Source of the DNA: Oscillospiraceae bacterium
GTDB taxonomy: Bacteria; Bacillota_A; Clostridia; Oscillospirales; Oscillospiraceae
Length of the DNA stretch: 9,286 nucleotides
Assembly (NCBI GenBank): GCA_017481325.1
Contig: JAFUPG010000021.1
Coordinates: forward strand, 1 to 9,286
Reading direction: 5' to 3'
Below, piece by piece: positions 6,540-9,286 of this stretch (position 1 is the stretch's first letter; the number at the start of each line of letters is the position of its first letter). Under the pieces are notes generated by a model. The model saw nothing but the letters and a program-made list of their open reading frames with translations. It was not told the origin of the DNA and did not search any database. The position numbers were made by a program, and so were the translations under genes.

Positions 6540-7358
6540 TCACTCCCGGAGTCGCTTGCAGGCGGCGAGATAGTTCTCTTCGAAGGCGGCAATGGCCTGT
6601 TTGCTGACCTGTCGGAAGGGCAGCAGCATATCAAAGGCGTGCAGCCCCGTGGGGTACACATCTGCTTTGGCCTCAATGCCTGCCTCCCGGAGCTTTTGAA
6701 TGTAGGTCAGCGTCTCACAGTAAAAGGGTTCTCTTTCTCCCACAAAGGTATAGGCCGGGGGCAGATCACGGTAGTGGGTCTGCCTTGCGGGGACGGCATA
6801 GGGAGTCAGATTTTCCCCGGTTTTCCGCAGGTAGAGCTTCCAGGCCATGTGGTTGCGACGGGTACCCCAGGAGAAGCCATGGTTCTTTCGGGAGGAGTCC
6901 GTATCCTGATCGTCCAGCATGGGGTACAGGGGCATCTGGAAGGCAATTTTGATCTCGCCCCGATCCCGTGCGTACATACACAGCGCAGCCGTGAGGCCGC
7001 CGCCGGCGCTCTCGCCGCCCACCATCAGCAGCTTCGGATCAAAGCCCAGCTCGTCGGCATGCTGTGCCAGATAGGCCAGGGCTTCGTAGCAGTCCTCCAG
7101 GGCGGCGGGGTAGGGATGCCTTGCGGCCAGACGGTAGCCGGGGGAGATCACTACAGCGCCGTACTTCTTTACCAGCGCCCCGGCACGGGACATATGTACC
7201 ATGGAGGCCATTCCTGTGGCATAGCCGCCGCCGTGGATCCATAAGATCCCCGGCTGAAGCTGTTCCGCCTGCCGTTTGGGGCGGAGGATCAGCAGCTTTA
7301 AGCCGCTTTCTGTGCGGACTTTTTCAGTTTTACAGCCAAAATCACTCATATCTCTCAT
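6540..7358 (-). CDS. Alpha/beta-hydrolase, hormone-sensitive-lipase-like esterase
   Basis: This 272-aa cytoplasmic protein has the hallmarks of the HSL-like (alpha/beta-hydrolase fold-3) carboxylesterases. They are the oxyanion-hole HGGG at 42-45, YRLAARHPYPAALED at 75-89, the nucleophile elbow GESAG (115-119, Ser117), and catalytic His240 in GLHAFD. At the catalytic acid position the usual Asp of the 'GExDPF' motif is replaced by Glu210 (GEREPF, 207-212). No signal peptide or membrane segment is visible. Likely activity is hydrolysis of a short-chain or acetyl ester; the substrate is unknown. The start chosen is the ATG at 7358; an in-frame ATG at 7349 is an alternative. It is divergent from the infC operon with its own promoter. 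Confidence 0.9.
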   Translation of the reverse strand: MRDMSDFGCKTEKVRTESGLKLLILRPKRQAEQLQPGILWIHGGGYATGMASMVHMSRAGALVKKYGAVVISPGYRLAARHPYPAALEDCYEALAYLAQHADELGFDPKLLMVGGESAGGGLTAALCMYARDRGEIKIAFQMPLYPMLDDQDTDSSRKNHGFSWGTRRNHMAWKLYLRKTGENLTPYAVPARQTHYRDLPPAYTFVGEREPFYCETLTYIQKLREAGIEAKADVYPTGLHAFDMLLPFRQVSKQAIAAFEENYLAACKRLRE

Positions 7359-7439
7359 CCATCTTCTGTAAAATTTGTTTCAGGGCGACGGCGGACTCCC
7401 GTTCATTTTGCCGCCGGCCTTCTTCATATACATAATAAT

Positions 7440-7468
7440 AGTATAGCACAGGGGAGAAATAATTGCAA
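7440..7468 (-). promoter_or_regulatory. Sigma-A promoter of the hydrolase gene
   Basis: On the minus strand, TTGCAA (7463-7468) is followed after 17 bases by TATACT (7440-7445), with an extended -10 TGC directly before it. The predicted leader is about 75 bases. Its TGTGCTATACT is identical to the block at 2331-2341 before the WYL operon. Confidence 0.7.
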
Positions 7469-7506
7469 ATCCTCTGTAAATTTCCGAAAAATATGCAAAA
7501 AAGTCC

Positions 7507-7535
7507 TTGACAAGCGTGCTTTTGGGTGCTATACT
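7507..7535 (+). promoter_or_regulatory. Sigma-A promoter of the infC-rpmI-rplT operon
   Basis: TTGACA (7507-7512) and TATACT (7530-7535) are 17 bases apart, with an extended -10 TG at 7527-7528. Transcription should start near 7542, giving a leader of about 150 bases. Confidence 0.85.
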
Positions 7536-7541
7536 ATGTGA

Positions 7542-7690
7542 GCAAAAGAAAGAAGGTCGGCAGCCCCGTCCTCACCTCCAGCGTAGTAAAGAGGTTTGAT
7601 ATCGAGTATTTCACGCAGGAGTTGCGTGGTTTTCGGTTGCGGGTGCTGCGGGCATCCGCATTTTTGTTTGTGTTATGGAGGTGCTTTACC
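7542..7690 (+). promoter_or_regulatory. infC operon leader with terminator-like hairpin (probable L20-type leader)
   Basis: The roughly 150-base leader has a small hairpin CACGCA-GGAGT-TGCGTG (7612-7628). A stronger stem, GCGGGTGC (7639-7646) with GCATCCGC (7652-7659), is followed by ATTTTTGTTT (7660-7669), an attenuator-like arrangement just before the Shine-Dalgarno site. CACCTCCA (7573-7580) is exactly complementary to TGGAGGTG (7676-7683), the infC Shine-Dalgarno site. Part of it can instead pair with GAGGT (7591-7595). Firmicutes are known to control this operon through L20 binding to the leader and premature termination. The position fits, but I did not match a formal family model. Confidence 0.65.
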
Positions 7691-8209
7691 ATCGCAAAAT
7701 TAGATCATCAGCTCAATGAAGAAATCCGAGATAAGGAAGTCCGTCTGATCGGCGCCGATGGCGTTATGATCGGCATCGTCTCCTCTGCCGAGGCACTCCG
7801 CATGGCAGAAGAGCAGGGTCTGGATCTGGCAAAGATCTCTCCCAATGCCGTTCCCCCCGTCTGCAAGATCCTGGACTACGGCAAGTTCCGTTTTGACCAG
7901 CTGAAGAAGGAAAAAGAAGCCAAGAAGAACCAGCGAGTGGTGGAGATCAAGGAGATCCGCATGTCTCCCGGCATCGATACCAACGACCTCAATACCAAGA
8001 TGCGTAGCGCGGTGAAATTCCTGAAGGAAGGCAACCGTGTTAAGGTTACTGTGCGCTTCCGTGGCCGTGAAATGGCCCACACCGAGATCGGCGAGGAGCT
8101 TTTGATCAATTTCAGCGAAGGCTGTGCCGAAGTGGCCAACATGGATAAGAAGCCCAAGCTGGAAGGCAGACATATGTCCATCTTCCTGTCGCCCAAGTCC
8201 GCAAAATAA
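7691..8209 (+). CDS. infC: Translation initiation factor IF-3
   Basis: IF3 binds the 30S subunit, prevents premature 50S joining and proofreads initiator tRNA and start codons. The protein is 172 aa. It has an N-domain (HQLNEEIRDKEVRLIG to SPNAVPPVCKILDYGKFRF), a lysine-rich linker, and a C-domain with VTVRFRGREMAH and KLEGRHMSIFLSPK. The start is set by the family N-terminus and by TGGAGGTG (7676-7683) seven bases upstream: the codon there is ATC (7691-7693), a rare start. No in-frame ATG lies nearby, and the in-frame GTG at 7670 has no ribosome binding site. infC of E. coli starts with AUU and is autoregulated through it, so AUC use is credible. The upstream reading-frame extension runs into the promoter and is not translated. 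Confidence 0.9.
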   Translation: MAKLDHQLNEEIRDKEVRLIGADGVMIGIVSSAEALRMAEEQGLDLAKISPNAVPPVCKILDYGKFRFDQLKKEKEAKKNQRVVEIKEIRMSPGIDTNDLNTKMRSAVKFLKEGNRVKVTVRFRGREMAHTEIGEELLINFSEGCAEVANMDKKPKLEGRHMSIFLSPKSAK

Positions 8210-8227
8210 TTACAAAGGAGAACTACC

Positions 8228-8425
8228 ATGCCCAAACTGAAGACCCATAGCGGTGCAAAGAAGAGATTCAATCTCACCAAGACCGGTAAAGTCAAGAGAG
8301 CTCATGCTTTCAAGAGCCATATCCTCACCAAGAAGGACACCAAGCGCGGCCGTCGTCTGAGAAGCACGACTTACGCTGATGTCACCAACGTGGATGCCAT
8401 CAAGAAGATGATCCCGTACAAGTAA
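8228..8425 (+). CDS. rpmI: 50S ribosomal protein L35
   Basis: This 65-aa, very basic protein has the L35 pattern: [14 protein letters not shown] at the start, the [15 protein letters not shown] core, and [15 protein letters not shown] at the end. It is a structural protein of the large ribosomal subunit. AAAGGAG (8214-8220) lies seven bases before the ATG, and the gene follows infC by 18 bases in the same transcript. Confidence 0.98.
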   Translation: MPKLKTHSGAKKRFNLTKTGKVKRAHAFKSHILTKKDTKRGRRLRSTTYADVTNVDAIKKMIPYK

Positions 8426-8446
8426 TCGGATAGGAGGATATAAGAA

Positions 8447-8800
8447 ATGGCAAGAATTAAAGGCGCAATGATGACGCGCAAGAGAAGAAATAAGGTTCTG
8501 AGACTGGCTAAGTCCTACTGGGGCGCCAAGTCCACCCACTTTAAGATGGCTAAGCAGGCCGTTAAGAAGTCTGCTGTTTATGCATACGTTGGCCGTAAGC
8601 ACAAGAAGCGTGATTTCCGCCGCCTGTGGATCGCCCGTATCTCCGCCGCTGTGAAGCCCTACGAGATGAACTACTCCCGCTTCATGAACGGTCTGAAGAA
8701 GGCCAACATCGACCTGAACCGCAAGGCTCTGTCCGAGATGGCCATTGCCGACCCCACTGCATTCGCAGCTCTGGTCGACACCGCCAAGAAGGCTCTGTAA
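8447..8800 (+). CDS. rplT: 50S ribosomal protein L20
   Basis: This 117-aa protein binds 23S rRNA early in 50S assembly. It begins MARIKGAMMTRKRRNKVLRLAK, here written as MARIKGAMMTRKRR then NKVLRLAK. It contains the conserved KRDFRRLWIARISAA segment and a YSRFMNGLKKANIDLNRK segment, and ends ALVDTAKKAL. AGGAGG (8432-8437) lies nine bases upstream of the ATG, 21 bases after rpmI. In Firmicutes L20 represses its own operon by binding the infC leader. The leader at 7542-7690 makes the same feedback likely here. Confidence 0.98.
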   Translation: MARIKGAMMTRKRRNKVLRLAKSYWGAKSTHFKMAKQAVKKSAVYAYVGRKHKKRDFRRLWIARISAAVKPYEMNYSRFMNGLKKANIDLNRKALSEMAIADPTAFAALVDTAKKAL

Positions 8801-8820
8801 TTATCAGCTTTGAGCAATGG

Positions 8821-8847
8821 ACCGCTCCCACCCCGGGAGCGGTTTTT
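8821..8847 (+). terminator. Terminator of the infC-rpmI-rplT operon
   Basis: ACCGCTCCC (8821-8829) pairs perfectly with GGGAGCGGT (8835-8843) around a five-base loop, followed by TTTT. It lies 20 bases after the rplT stop. Confidence 0.9.
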
Positions 8848-8867
8848 GCATCCCAAAAGGCCGAACC

Positions 8868-9150
8868 CACCACCAATCAACGCCGCAGGGGCGCAGGAGA
8901 TGAATTGCCTGCGGCATGAATTAGGGGCGAAAGCCCCATGAATTGCGGCTAATGCCGCATGAATTGCCCTGAGGGGCATGAATTGCAGCTTGCGCTGCAT
9001 GAATTGCGCTGTGGCGCATTGGATGGCAATTCAATTCATGGAGCGCAGCGAGAAATCATGCTGCGAAGCAGCAATTCATGACCCAAAGGGTCAAATCATC
9101 AAAGCCTCACCAATCACCACCGCACCACCGACCAACCCTGTAGGGGCGCA
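8868..9150. repeat. Imperfect 28-bp direct repeats flanking the hairpin array
   Basis: The blocks at 8868-8895 and 9123-9150 match at 23 of 28 positions. Both begin CACCACC and end AGGGGCGCA. They bracket the mini-hairpin array at 8900-9100. The second copy continues into a strong hairpin (9144-9162); the first runs directly into the array. Confidence 0.7.
8900..9100. repeat. Array of mini-hairpins with constant ATGAATT spacers and variable stems
   Basis: Six units lie in one orientation. Each is ATGAATT followed by a small perfect hairpin: GCC-TGC-GGC (8907-8915), GGGGC-GAAA-GCCCC (8924-8937), GCGGC-TAAT-GCCGC (8945-8958), GCCC-TGAG-GGGC (8966-8977), GCAGC-TTGC-GCTGC (8985-8998) and GCGC-TGTG-GCGC (9006-9017). 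Orientation flips near 9018-9038. Three more units follow inverted, with complements of ATGAATT or ATGATTT: a weak one near 9040-9052, GCTGC-GAA-GCAGC (9060-9072) and GACCC-AAA-GGGTC (9080-9092). Stem sequences differ from unit to unit while pairing is kept. No gene is seen in the stretch from 8848 to 9286. Confidence 0.85.
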
Positions 9151-9162
9151 CTGTGTGCGCCC
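9144..9162. repeat. Strong mini-hairpin in the second direct repeat
   Basis: GGGCGCAC (9144-9151) and GTGCGCCC (9155-9162) form a perfect 8-bp stem around TGT. It resembles the 'gtaggggcg...cgcccgc' dispersed hairpins common in this bacterial group. No T-run follows, so it is not a typical terminator. Confidence 0.7.
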
Positions 9163-9237
9163 GCAGCACTACCGTCAAATTGATGTTTATCGAACTGGTG
9201 AGAAAACGGTTTGTATCATGTAACAGTTTCGCGCAGC

Positions 9238-9261
9238 GGGGGAGGGGGACTTGGGGTAGGG
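9238..9261 (+). other. Candidate G-quadruplex motif
   Basis: Four G-runs (9238-9242, 9244-9248, 9253-9256 and 9259-9261) are separated by loops of one, four and two bases, meeting the simple G3+N1-7 rule. Further G-runs follow at about 9269-9271 and 9277-9281. No gene is seen between 9163 and the window end. Confidence 0.55.
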
Positions 9262-9286
9262 CGAATTTGGGCTGTCGGGGGTAGTA

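Noticed and set aside
7526..7690. N-terminal extension of IF3 by 55 residues
   Set aside because: It would start inside the promoter -10 region, lacks a ribosome binding site, and adds sequence foreign to IF3; this DNA is better explained as promoter and leader.
7675..7719. Short ATG-started frame overlapping the infC start (14 codons)
   Set aside because: Its ATG overlaps the Shine-Dalgarno site and it has no ribosome binding site of its own; it is out of frame with infC.
8900..9100. CRISPR array
   Set aside because: The constant part is only seven bases, the 'spacers' are self-complementary hairpins of 9-14 bases, and the orientation flips; no cas gene is present.
1..9197. Direct repeat GTTTATCGAACTG at 1-13 and 9185-9197, suggesting that the whole window is one mobile island
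   Set aside because: A 13-base match is close to what chance gives over this length, flanks diverge at once, and the enclosed genes include core housekeeping loci.
8978..9223. Small open frame across the hairpin array
   Set aside because: It is made of repeat DNA, has no ribosome binding site, and encodes low-complexity sequence that changes with the stems.

Overview
The window looks like chromosomal DNA of a moderately GC-rich Firmicute of class Clostridia, most likely the Oscillospiraceae/Ruminococcaceae group. This rests on three things: a Firmicute-type infC-rpmI-rplT operon with a long attenuator-like leader, strong AGGAGG-type Shine-Dalgarno sites with sigma-A promoters, and intergenic DNA filled with small hairpin repeats. 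The genus cannot be fixed from the sequence alone.

Layout. Positions 1-397 hold no gene; they contain a 134-bp inverted repeat (68-201) and a decayed copy (259-364) of a repeat found again at 5758-5929. A RecQ helicase gene (398-2239, minus strand) diverges from a two-gene operon of WYL-domain regulators (2369-3607 and 3604-4518, plus strand, ATGA overlap). That operon ends in a terminator whose 5' arm lies in the last codons of the second gene. An RtcB-family RNA ligase gene follows on the same strand (4609-5709) and ends in a perfectly palindromic terminator. Converging on it is a small TIGR04076-family gene (minus strand), whose last 13 codons and stop are supplied by a 172-bp inverted-repeat element. 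A 162-bp MITE with 17-bp terminal inverted repeats and a 4-bp target duplication (AATG) sits in this gene's 5' leader, downstream of a perfect consensus sigma-A promoter. Next is an alpha/beta-hydrolase gene (6540-7358, minus strand), divergent from the infC-rpmI-rplT operon (7691-8800). From the operon terminator to the window end (8848-9286) there is no gene, but there is an array of mini-hairpins with unrelated stems and a constant 7-base spacer, flanked by imperfect 28-bp direct repeats.

How the genes work together. The right-hand operon encodes IF3, L35 and L20. Its leader has a terminator-like hairpin directly before the infC ribosome binding site, plus an 8-base sequence complementary to that site. 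infC appears to start with the rare codon AUC. Both fit the known autocontrol of IF3 and L20. The central WYL-WYL-rtcB cluster suggests an RNA-repair function under ligand-sensing regulators, but that link is inferred from position only. The most unusual material is the non-coding DNA: several repeat types share mini-hairpins, one element has been recruited into a coding sequence, and one MITE interrupts a leader.
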